Source of the DNA: Carposina sasakii
Lineage: Eukaryota > Arthropoda > Insecta > Lepidoptera > Carposinidae
Direction: 5' to 3'
Assembly (NCBI GenBank): GCA_014607495.2
Contig: CP053156.1
Location: 10,354,001 to 10,418,000, forward strand
Length of the DNA stretch: 64,000 nucleotides
Shown here: one piece after another, positions 1 to 10,800 of the stretch
Layout: each line of letters opens with the position of its first letter
Position numbering within the stretch: the first letter of the stretch is position 1
Position numbers and translations under genes: made by a program
The notes under the pieces: generated by a model
What the model was told of the DNA's origin: nothing
What the model saw: the letters and a program-made list of their open reading frames with translations, nothing else
Databases searched by the model: none

Positions 1-297
1 TGTGCGCATTCCGGCGAAGTCTGATTGGGAGCCATCTTAGCTCTTTACGAAATTGAGAAACGTGATCATATTTGCGTAAACCATATATGTAACGGATACC
101 CAGATTCTGGAGTCGTTTCAGTTTATTGAGCAGCTCCTCTTTGGCATCAAGATAGCAAACATCAGCATAGTCTAGCAAGGGAAGAAGAAGTGATTGGGTC
201 AGAGAGATTTTTGTTTTGAAGGGGAGAAAGTTCAGACGTCGTTTAAGAGCGTGAAAAGCAGAATGCACCTTCCTACTTACCTCGTTGACCTGAAATG
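1..297 (-). mobile_element. LINE reverse-transcriptase fragment
   Basis: The minus strand is open and reads LLLPLLDYADVCYLDA, then KLKRLQNLGIRYIYGL, then RKELRWLPIRLRRNA. This is the C-terminal thumb-side part of a non-LTR retrotransposon reverse transcriptase. The D-Y-A-D-V block and the L-x-x-L-Q-N-x-G-I-R block are typical of Jockey/CR1-type elements. It is cut by the window edge on its 3' side and fades into non-coding sequence near 297. It is a fossil piece, not a host gene; the exact LINE clade is uncertain. Confidence 0.8.
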
Positions 298-807
298 ATT
301 ATTATTTTTACAAAGCAAGACTCATTTATTTTATACTGGATAAATAAAGCATTGTAATGCCATTTTAAGTATGACATTTTGTTTCTTAAAGTAATTTCCA
401 AACCTTACTCATAACTTCATTTATAGAGATGTGGCATTATGTAAATTATAATTATTATTAAGGTACAATTAGTTCTAACTAAGAATTTTTACAATAAATA
501 TAAATGTGCAAGTAATTTTTCGTTTTATTTTCTTTTGTATGTATTAGTGATGTCACAGATGCAGACAGAACAGGACTTGCATGTTACCAACTATCCTAGA
601 TAGGTCATAAATATATAACTCCAAATATTGTTTTAAGAATTTGTGTACTAAAATAAGACAAGATATGGCTAGAGCTATAGTAGTCTTTACCATAGTATGA
701 GTCAATCAGTATTATAGAATAGAACTTAAGACTAGATAATGCAATTTCACATTCTAAAAACCATAACTGGAGTATTTATCATGATGGTAGACATTTTATA
801 TTTCATA
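298..807. other. AT-rich intergenic stretch
   Basis: No open frame, splice pattern or recognisable repeat. The sequence is AT-rich with short homopolymers only. Confidence 0.6.
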
Positions 808-1012
808 ACTAGCGCCCGCCCGCGTGAGAGTGCATTAGGTACTCCTGTGCGAAGCCGGGGCGGGTCCCTAGTTATACATTACAAACCTTCCTCATGAATC
901 ACTCTATCTATTTAAGAAACGGCATCAAAATCGGTTCCCTAGTTTGAAAGATCTAAGCATACATAGGGACGGACAGACAGCAGCAAGCAACTTTGTTTTA
1001 TAATATGTAGTG
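808..1012 (+). repeat. RTE-type LINE 3' tail
   Basis: It begins 'actagcgcccgcccgcg', contains 'gcgaagccggggcgggtc', and ends with 'atcaaaatcggttccctag', 'acggacagacag' and 'tttgttttataatatgtag'. I recognise this arrangement from abundant RTE-like LINE tails in Lepidoptera. It is non-coding and 5'-truncated, and it lies between a LINE remnant and a small membrane-protein gene. Confidence 0.7.
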
Positions 1013-1230
1013 AAGTTGATGTAAGGACTTGGTTGTTTTTAGAAGTTCGAATGGACATGATGATAAGTAAGGGGCAAATCTCATCTTTTATTCTTTGATA
1101 CATAGCAATTTAGCATAGGTCATCTATTGATGTAAAAAAATCTTACAGCAGCACTTAGTTATTAGCTGATTAGTTATAGAAGATAGATTGTGTTAGGAAT
1201 TTTAAATAATTATTATCATTATAACAGAAA

Positions 1231-1764
1231 TCATTTATTTAGTATTTCTACTTTAGAAGGCTGGTGTTGAGATTCTGAGATGACACTAGGCTGCATGCCT
1301 AAATCTTCGTCAAAGTTTGAAGGAATTTCGGAAGTATCATTGCGTTTCGAAAAGGTTATTATGACAAAGTCTGCTAATAAAATAAATATGATCATCATTG
1401 GTAAAATTCCATTTAAAACTCGCATAACTTTATATTGAGGTACATTTTGGCGGATCTGGAGCTCCTTGAAAACTGTGATAGATAGTAGTATTTCCAAAAT
1501 CGTACATCCCACAAGAAAATATGCTTGAAGAAACCATGAAGCATACTCACTTCGCAAGGCTCCAATTACTAGTATGCCGAAGATTATCCATATTGAGAAA
1601 ATAGCTGATGGCGCCAAAAGCTCATGGGAGAGTCCTTGCCAGGGTGAAGTTCGCTCATTTATAGCCTGGCCTGTGTTGATTACTAGAACTAATAATCTAA
1701 GCTTACATGTGCAGTATTCTACGATCATTGAATAATCTCCACTTGAAACTGATGAAGCCTTCAT
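1231..1764 (-). CDS. Small three-pass membrane protein, unknown function
   Basis: This is a 177-residue intronless frame. Its ATG is at 1762-1764 with A at -3, and an in-frame stop lies about 70 nt upstream, so this is the likely start. Hydrophobic segments at about residues 51-70, 78-99 and 116-138 suggest three membrane passes. A further weaker hydrophobic stretch lies at 22-30. The tail from 139 on is polar and acidic (SNFDEDLG) and probably cytosolic. There is no cleavable signal peptide at the very N terminus and no catalytic motif I can name. The last codons, AAT AAA TGA, contain an AATAAA hexamer overlapping the stop, so the message may have almost no 3' UTR. It lies about 1.5 kb downstream of, and on the same strand as, the NHS-family gene. 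I do not recognise the family. It could also be the last exon of a spliced gene. Confidence 0.6.
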   Translation of the reverse strand: MKASSVSSGDYSMIVEYCTCKLRLLVLVINTGQAINERTSPWQGLSHELLAPSAIFSIWIIFGILVIGALRSEYASWFLQAYFLVGCTILEILLSITVFKELQIRQNVPQYKVMRVLNGILPMMIIFILLADFVIITFSKRNDTSEIPSNFDEDLGMQPSVISESQHQPSKVEILNK

Positions 1765-2260
1765 TCTATGGCCCTCATATTTTTCTACTTCTTGAAAAAT
1801 TTGCCTTTTGCAAAATTTAAATTATCAAACATATTATGATTAGGGACAGTCACTCTCATTAGAGAGTAAGTATATTCTTTGGTCAGTATATTTTTTGATA
1901 ATAAAGAAAGGAAAAGATTATTAATGTGGTCATTTGACATGACAAATCTATGACATATATTATTTTCTCATTATTTTGCTTTAGGTCTTACATACAGGAT
2001 GTTAGTCAGATCGTAACTTTGACTATGAATCTTCTTTCTACGGATCGTAAGGAGGGGCGGTGTCAAGCCAAATGTGAAGAATAATCGACTTTGATCTAAG
2101 TATCTTATAAGATTTTGTACCTACCAGTTGGGTGTGATGATGGATCAAAGATCTTCAAAACTTCCCTTCGACGCGACGACGATGTCAGCCTGTAGATACC
2201 TATTTTATACTTCCTACTTGCATAATCAGAGGCATAGAATAAGGAAGGTCAAAGGTAGAG
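1765..2260. other. Intergenic stretch upstream of the membrane-protein gene
   Basis: Non-coding and AT-rich. It should contain the promoter of the minus-strand 177-residue gene, but I see no clear TATA or initiator. The stretch 2035-2200 is somewhat richer in GC without an open frame. Confidence 0.4.
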
Positions 2261-2262
2261 TG

Positions 2263-2476
2263 GACGGAGCGATTGGTGTAGTTGGTAGAGAGTGACCTTG
2301 CCTTTAACGCCATAGGTTCTGGGTCCCGAATACCGGTAGGTGCGAACATTGATATGTATGATGAAAATCGATGTTTGTTTCTGAGTCATGCATGGATGTT
2401 TCTATACTTATACGAGACCTTCCTTAGGGATCTTAGTGTGGGATTAGGTTAATGTGTTGTGAAGAGTGTAAAAAAG
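2263..2476 (+). repeat. tRNA-derived SINE, family A copy 1
   Basis: The tRNA-like head starts at 'gattggtgtagttggtag' (pol III A box) and continues to a B-box-like 'ggttctgggtcccgaatac'. The body has 'acattgatatgtatgatgaa', 'gtttgtttctgagtcatg' and 'ggatcttagtgtgggattag', ending in a short A-rich tail. It matches copies at 20.6, 29.1 and 42.5 kb. The B box is mutated and the body is shortened around 2415, so it is an old copy. Confidence 0.85.
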
Positions 2477-3216
2477 TACATTCTTAGATCAGAGTTGTCC
2501 TAAGAGATAAACTACATTTGACCCATGAAGACTGACATTCTATGCTTAGCCAAGTTCTTTGGCTCAGATCAATACTCTGCAGTGTCTACGAGTTTCTGTG
2601 CTTTGCCCCATGTTACACACAGAAATGAAGGTCAGCTTTACTCTTGTGTGATACATATAATATCCAGATATTAGTAGGTGTAGATTGGTTGGTGTATATT
2701 ATGTGCGTCGTCGGCCTAGAGCGCGATTTGCGCGTGAAGTGTCCTTTGCTTGAAGTCATACAAATTCAAAATTGAGCTTGGAATTTTCTCAATGTTTGCT
2801 GTTTCCAAATGAGTTTTACACCAGCGCATAATATTGACCACCTGGAAGATATTATAACTTAAGAAAGTTACAGGCAGGATCGTGAGTTTAGATTTCTATG
2901 AAACGACAACATTCTTTTAAAACATTTACTTTAAATTGTTTTTAAATAATTAAAAAATTTAAAAAGTTCAAAACTTACATTATACGTAAGGTACTCAATA
3001 AATACTTACAAACTAAATTACAACTAGTTTAATTGTACATTAATGCACAAAACAAAATTGGCCCCTTCAGAGCAAATTTAATAAAATGGAACATTTTGAG
3101 CTTAAAACTACTCACAATAAGATTCTAAACACTGGGTCTATATTACCTACAGCAGCTGGTACCAGAATTAAATGGCACTTCACGCTAGTAACGACTAGAT
3201 TAAAGCTTCTATCAAT
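2477..3216. other. Region 3' of the NHS-family gene
   Basis: Non-coding and AT-rich. It holds whatever 3' UTR extends beyond the nearest poly(A) signal. I see no other gene. Confidence 0.4.
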
Positions 3217-3222
3217 TTTATT
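3217..3222 (-). terminator. Candidate poly(A) signal of the NHS-family gene
   Basis: The minus strand reads AATAAA about 70 nt after the TGA at 3293-3295. It is the first canonical hexamer downstream of the last exon. Such hexamers are common in AT-rich DNA, and a longer 3' UTR is possible. Confidence 0.4.
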
Positions 3223-3292
3223 GCGTTATATACAAAATCGTAAGAAATTATCTAAGAGCACCGCTTCAGCAGGTGGCCTATTTCCAAAAGTA

Positions 3293-4812
3293 TCATAAAG
3301 CTGTTTCTAATGTACTAGGGGAGATTTTCCCTCTTTCGGGCGATGTCTTATTACGAGTGTTAGTGGACACGCTAGCTGGTGGGCCTCTGAAAGACGTCAG
3401 ACGTGGTGAAGATTCCGGTGGGGTTTTAAAGAATTCAGCACGCTTGGCTTGTAATAACTCAGTTCTTGATAGGCTTGAAAACTTCGTGTCGAGTGGAGCA
3501 ATCCCGTGGTCTATCGGTTCTGGGAAGTCATCACCTTCAAGAGCAATTTCATTTATAGGTATGAGATTTCGTCGTGCACCAAAATGTTGGTTAGTCACTA
3601 TAGGAACTGTATTGCTTGGTGGGTGGTTAGGTGAAGTGTCGTGCTTCTCACCGGAACTGTTGGAAGTGTCATCTTCATTATTTGCTTCTGGGATAGGTGT
3701 AGACATAACATCTGAACGCGGACTTGAGAATCTCCATTGTGATTTCGGTGACAGTAATATTTTAGGGGTGTTTTTATGTTCTTTTATCAAAGCACCGGTT
3801 CGGTTAGGAGAAGCAGGCTGTGGTGCGGCTTTTATAACTTTCCGATTTGTGTAAGTTTTAGGGGATCCACTTAGATCAAGTATGTTCATTTGCGACCTGT
3901 GTACAGTTGGTGTCATGGGTATTTGAGGTTTTTCTTTAGTAATTTTTAATTGTTCCACAGCGGATAATTTTGTGGCGTTGTTTTGGGGTGCCAGTGTATT
4001 GAGTTTCACACTGTGCTGTAAAAGAAGCTTTTTAAAGTCAAGCCTAGAAGTTTGCGGCAATGGTCCAAATCTATCAGCACAAGTGGTTTCTTGTTTTGGA
4101 GCATTCACGGTATTTATAATTTGGATAGGAGTTACATGCTTATCTGCAGGTGACCAGGTCATTCTTGGATCCCCTAAATATCCAGTTTCTGGGAGACGTT
4201 GGAAATTTTTGTTATGCAAAGACGTTTCTGAACCAACTGGAGATAAGCTTATCGTAGATAAAGCTGGTGACTGTGGTCTGTCGTTATCTTTTATATTAAG
4301 TTTCTTCTTACTTTTATGAATTACTGCGTACAACTCTTCATTTGTCATCGATGATTTTACCGGAGAAAGTAATTTAGTGCTTAAATCAACAACAGTATCC
4401 TTATTTGATGGCGTGGAAGATTTAAATGATCCAGAAACACGAGGATCAATGGGGGATATTCTAATAGATTCATCATTGGCACTTTTGGAATGTATTATGC
4501 GTTGTCCTGGTAATGATCCTTTCTGAGGATCTAAAGCTGCATTTGGTGTTGGTGTATAATTAGGCACTGGTCTCTGCATGGGTTCTAAAGGCGTTCTTTT
4601 GGGAAGAGTCCAGAATTTTGGCTGTGCTTTTGCTTGAGCATTTGTAAAGTTATCGTAATTGATAACATCATGCCGTCCGTCTCGCAGCTGGGCGGTATGG
4701 AAGCGGTGAAGGGTGGGGTTGATAGCGTTTAGATCTACTTTGGGTACTGCTGGTTGGACTAGATTTCGCGTTGTACTTGAGTAGGGTTTGTCAGCACTGG
4801 AATGTCGATAGT
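3293..4812 (-). CDS. gukh: gukh last coding exon (C-terminal NHS module)
   Basis: A strong acceptor (pyrimidine tract 'attctattttcag') precedes an open frame of about 505 residues that ends in TGA at 3293-3295. It enters in phase 1, and the first complete codons read YRHSSADKPYSS. It contains the NHS-family block EELYAVIHKSKKKL (coded near 4300-4350), DFKKLLLQHS (near 4005-4050) and an R-M-T-W-S-P-A-D motif near 4160. There are many S/T-P sites and Pro-rich segments, and no globular domain. The frame remains open upstream of the first ATG (4579) to the acceptor, so 4579 is not a real start. This exon can be joined to the giant exon or to small upstream first exons. Confidence 0.9.
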
Positions 4813-7800
4813 CTGAAAATAGAATAGTAGCAATGAAACATACAGTTTGAAACAGTTAGTGAACTTACAACAAGATATATTTAGAATGGATATACTTAGT
4901 CATAAATTGGAAAGTACTAGATTAAGTTAATACTGGGATTTCTAAATTCAAATGATTAATTTAAAATGAGGAATAAGAATAATCATTATCGCTACATAAA
5001 TACTGAGTACATATTTATAAGACATTTTATAAAAAAATGAGTTTAAGTAGTTTTAGTTGTAATATTCAGAATTTGTTCAAAAACTAGAAGTCATAACTTT
5101 ATTAAGCTGATAGATTGTTCAACATCATGCATCATTAGCATGTGATTTCTGTCATATTATAAATTGAACATCATTTTTCATTAACTAATTAGTCATTACA
5201 TTTTTAAACAATAAGATAGAAAACAAGTCACATAATAAGTCAGCCAAAAATAATTCACTAATGGTTGTTTAAAAAACTGTTTTGCTAATCTGAGGAGTTG
5301 TAGTTTATTTATATTCATAATACTTAAATACCTACATTTGTACATAATATAATAATAAGTATATAATTAAAAGATAGCACCAATCCCCGAAGCTAGAGCC
5401 AGGTGGTCATTGTTGACAACACATCACATCAACATAAAACCATCATCAGCATTCCAAACTTTGGGTAGTTTGTACATTAACGTTACTAATAGATATGAAC
5501 AGAATATGAAATAATCGTTTAATGCACGTGTATGATGTTTTTATTAAAGTTGTATGTGTTATAATTCGTGTACAAATTATACAAGTGCATGGTATCTTAT
5601 TCTTTACAACACATATAATTAAGTTAATTTAATAAAGAGGGAAATACATAGGTAATAAATATGAATATTGTTAGTTACAATAAAAATATATTCTAGATAG
5701 CTTTGCTTAAGTGCATAGTTAGTGGTGAATTTCTGTGATAGATAAGATTAGTCATTCGGATTAACATGCAATGTTATTTTGTTAGTCATGCCAAAAAAGC
5801 AACACAAAACATTACCTTCGAAGGCATCGACTTCAAAGAAGTCACTTGGAAGTCTCTTCCACAGTGCAAATGTTGTGTGAGATGAGTGCAAAGACATTAC
5901 ACCTTCATGTTTGGAAAATAAGAGTGATTCGTTATTTTATCATTGTTTTCTAGTTATTCACAAATTAGTCAGGTTACAACGTGGTTTATTAGCGTAGGTG
6001 AGAAAAATTTAGTTAAACATTTCACACTGTGATTAGTTACATTTAACACCCAGGGTAAACTAGTTATTACGCTTTAACTGTCGACGAAAGAAACAAGTTC
6101 TATTGAAAACTTCTGTTCACACGCAAGTTTCAAAAGGACTGATTTCTCTGTAGAGCCCAGTGCAGTGCTTGAAGTGTGCGTAGTGAGGGTGCAAGAAAAA
6201 GGAGTGATAATAAATGAAATAAGCGCGTTATTCACAATAAATCTATTGTCATATTTACAAACTCATGAGAACACACTGAATAACACACCATGCACTTACG
6301 TAAAGTAGAACATGAACCACTCGAAAGCGGTGCAGCGGTGAAGAAAGCCACCATGCATTCTTTTATTCTTATAAAAAACAAAAATTACATTAAAATTGTA
6401 TAAAAATGCATTCTTTATCTAAATAATAATATCTATAAACATCATAATATTAATTCTATCACAGAAATTAAACATCATTATTGTGGAAGACAATTTCAAA
6501 TAGGTAAGTACTTATTTCTTTTTGTAGTTAAGATTAAAATGGACGGCTTTTATGAATTTCTTTATAAGTACAATAAAATAAAACTATAAAAAATTTGTAA
6601 TACTTAATAGGTAAAAGTCTACAAAAATTATCCTAAATGGATAAGTCAGACAGTAGATGAAAAAAGTATAATAAATAAGCGTTTCGAGGTAACATTATGA
6701 ACACCATTCACTCCCATATGTTCCAATTTTACCAATCACCAAATTTCAGTGCCGTAATCGTCGGAGTCGGATATAGAAAGAATTCGTGCTCGGTGCATGG
6801 AACCATCCACTGGGAGAGTAACTTTACTAGGCGAGAGGGGGCAAGATGGTGGCGAATGTAAAACGCAAACGTCATCAGGGTCAGAGTCCAAAATAGCAGT
6901 CAAAATGTCCAGAGAATCATCTCTGTTGTCTGGAATTATAACTACTGAGTGGCGTTTAGAAACCGGTGTTGTAAAAGGACTTAAAGTCATAGCGGTTAAT
7001 TCGGCTTCGAATTTGTCATTTTCGTAACCATTTTCTGAGTAGTCACATTTGTCAGATCCACTCAAATCTAAAGTGTTTCTATGATTAAGTTTTGGCGAAA
7101 CTGTTGATGGGTAATTAATTTCGTCACGAAGAAGGTCAGCCGTTATTTCGGCTTGGATCATCTCTAAAGAATCTACTTTTTTAGTGTTGCTGCTAAAACT
7201 TTCGAGTTTAAGCAACTTTTTAATAGGCATCAATGGAGAATTAGCAAGTTTGTAACTATCACTTCGTTTTATTTTTGTATGAAGCGATTTATCAGAGACT
7301 CCGTTAATATTTTTTGAATTTACAACGGTTTTGTCACAGTTGTTTCTACTTGTAAACATTTTTATAACTTCTGCGACTTTACTAATCGAATTATTCTGAT
7401 GTGACAACTTATTTTGAAGCATTATTGGAGATTGGAAATTTGGAACAAATGGTATAATGTCTTCATTAGTTTTAGAGGTATTACAATTTTCTAATTCAGA
7501 CTCATTTAAAACACTCTTAGTTATAGATTTCAAAGGAATTCGATTCTTACCTGCGGAATCGTCTTTCGTGGGAGACAAGCTGACACCCTCAGCATCGTGT
7601 ATATTTACATATGCACCTGTTCTGGTTATAGCTTCAACTATTCTAGGTAAATCTTGAGAGTTTCTAGTCACTGTAGCGGTAGGTTTCTGGTGTGTTACAG
7701 TAGGCGCTTCAGTGACTGGAGTTGCGGTGATTATTGTACTTGGTTTAGGTGATGGATATGGAACGTATTTTGTAGTAACTGGCCCATCTGGTTCAATAGG

Positions 7801-10800
7801 AGCTTTAATTATCATCTTTCCTAGTTGTGGCGACGTTGGTTTACTTAATGGTGGTGGAGGTTTGTAGGGAAAATCTGTCTCATCTATTCTTACAACATCA
7901 GGAGTTTCCTTCTGAATAACAGCAGAAGTTGGAAAATCTTGTACAAACGGTCCAGGTTCAAAAGTAGTGTGTGCACCTTTTCTTCGTTTTAAGGTGTCTG
8001 AAGAATATATTACTTGTCCTTGTGAATCCAGGGTAACTTTAGCACCCTTTCTTTGCACGTCATCTAAAGTTTTCAAAGGTTTCTCTTCTAAGCTATTTTC
8101 TAAATAATCCTTGCTTTCACTTAAACAATTAGGCAGTTCGTTCAAAGATACATATTCTGTTTCGGGAAGTTTTCCGGATAGAACAGTTTGTAAATTTTTC
8201 CTTATAATATCGTTATTGCCGTAAATACCTCTATTAAGACTTAATTTCTGGTTATTATTTTTGACATCAGCAATTGTTACGTAATCACCAGCGTCAAAGT
8301 AGTCATCGGGAAGAACAGGTTCTTTAGCGACTGGTGATTTCTTACTGGACAGTTTACTCGGAAGTACTCCTTTTAGTTTACACATTAGGTTATTGAATGG
8401 TTGCAGAGAATTTTTCACAATAAGATTTTGAGATTTACTGGTTTTTACCGAGTCACTAGGGTTTTTAGCTGGTTTTGGTTCGTTTGTAGGCAGTTCTAGT
8501 TTTGGCCTGCTAGCCGACTTCTTCATATTGCTTTCAATTGTATTTTCAGAATACAGTTTAGTGTCCAATTCATTTTCTTTGTTACTTGTTTCACTTTCAT
8601 CGTCAGAATTATTAGGTGTTATTACGCAAAGAGATGGAATCCTAGAGCTATTTATAGTAGTTTTGTATCGAATTCTTTCGATTCTATCAGTGCCTTCTAA
8701 GTCAGAGGACTCAGAATAATCCTGTTCAGAAAGGCTATTCTTCCCATGTGCGCTAGAAACAGAGTCTTCAATAGGTGAGCTCGAGGTGTTATGACCAGAG
8801 TCGGGAGAACTGGTTCCAGTACTTTTCTTGGCACTTTCTAGCTCAGATTCTGTATGGATTTCGGCTACAGCAGTTATTGCTCTCTGGTTGCCAACATTCG
8901 CAGTAATAGTGATTGTGGATGTAGGCACGTCACTGATTTCAGGAGAAGAGTTGTTGCAAGAAATTTTGTCTGAATATCCACGTAGCGGATATCTTAAACT
9001 ATTAAACGGAGATTTTGAATATGAGGAATTTAAACTTCGATCTAAACTGGCATTTGCACTATGGTTGCTTCTATTTCTAATCATTTTTGTCAATGAACTA
9101 TTTCTTTCAGGCACTGTAGGCCCTATTTTTAGAGATCTATCGCTGCCAGCGGCCATGAGGGTAGTGCAGACAGTGCCAGCAGAACTAGTTGTGGTACTAG
9201 TGGAGCCTTTACCAAAAAGTTCATATTCATTTTCAGCAGTTAAGGTTTGACTGTTTGAAGAGTTTGATAGTGCATTGCTAGTATGCATTGGTGTACTAGG
9301 TGACATTTCCTCCTCTTTTAGAGTCTTTAGGCCTGAATCCATATGGAAAGATGTGTAATAACCTTCGGTATCGCACGAGAATTCCGAACTAGTCTCTATG
9401 TCTTCATGTAAATCGTGAATAATGTCTGGTGTAAGAGTGCCTTCGCTAGTCACGCTACCGGAGCCTGATGTGTTGAGGAACCTTCTTCTACTGACAATGG
9501 AACTAGGAGGTCCGTGATGGAAATTAAGAGAATTATTAGAAGTTGCAGCTGACGTCGTACTTTTAGGAGGCACAGTTGTGGATGTTATTTCTGACCCTAT
9601 ACTTGTTCTGCCCGACTCTGAACTAGCCGACCAGTTTCCGCTTGACGAATGAATCTCGTCTTTACCGATGCCCGATCTTCGTAATCGTCTTTGAACAGAA
9701 GTATTTCGTAATTTGACACCGATGCCAATTGTTGCTGTCGGTGTCACTCCAGGGACACCTATACTCTTTTCTGAAGATGAATATGATGCACATCTTTGAT
9801 GCGTCCTGAGATCTTCTTCACCTTGGCGTTTCTTTCGCATTGTAACTGCATTACTAGCTTCAGTGTTATTTTCTCTTGATGGCGATAAGGATTCTTTAGA
9901 TTTATCAGATTTTGAAGTATCTTTGACACTATCTCTACTTGCACTAGGAGACCTGCCGATCAGTTTGAGTCTATTCTTGCCCCACTGCTTCAGGGAATTA
10001 AAGTGTCCTTTCTTGATTACAGGATCGAAAGGAGTCTTTTTAAGTAAATCGCTGGACCTCGATCTGATGACTGGACTATTTTCTATTTTCTTCAGTAGCC
10101 GCAGTGTTTGATGTATCACTAAGATAGAACAAACCAAGCAAAGCATTAGTCACACGCTATAGGCAAATCTAGTGCCTGTAAAACTTTGAGAATCACCGTT
10201 TAGTCTCGTAACAACGGTGTTCCTCAAAGATACCATTAATCAAGAAGCTAATGAACAAATGGCACTATTAGTGATCGAGTGCACAATTAAACTGGTTGTC
10301 ATCGCTTTATCGTACAATTTGTTATTAAACAATAACGACCATTCATTGACGTATAGATAAAAGCAAGATTGTATTAAACATGAAAACTTGTTATATGTAG
10401 TGCTTGAATTTTATTTGAACGAGTTTAAGCTTTCCACACGATTATGTGCAAAACCAATTAATAGGAGATTACATTGTCTGCGAACTGTGTTCACGTTCGA
10501 ATCCCCTTACTAATAAACGTTTACATCAAGTTATTAATTTTACAAATAGTGCACTTTATTAGTACGAGGGCAAAGAGAAAATTAAGATGGATATGACAAT
10601 GAATATGAATGTTTTGTTAGACAATGTAACCTTTGTGAGTGGTGCAGACTAGAAGCTTACCCAGCTATAGCCTCTCTAAGCTCTTTCTGATCAGTGCCGG
10701 ATATGGTGTTGCGTCTTTTACCGCGGGGTTTGCGGGAGCGCGTGCGCCGCTTCACCGTGTCGGTCTCGCCGGCACTCTCCGCGTGGAGAGACTTGCGGGA

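Noticed and set aside
3273..4319. Plus-strand frames opposite the last gukh exon
   Set aside because: Shadows of the coding strand with no independent motifs.
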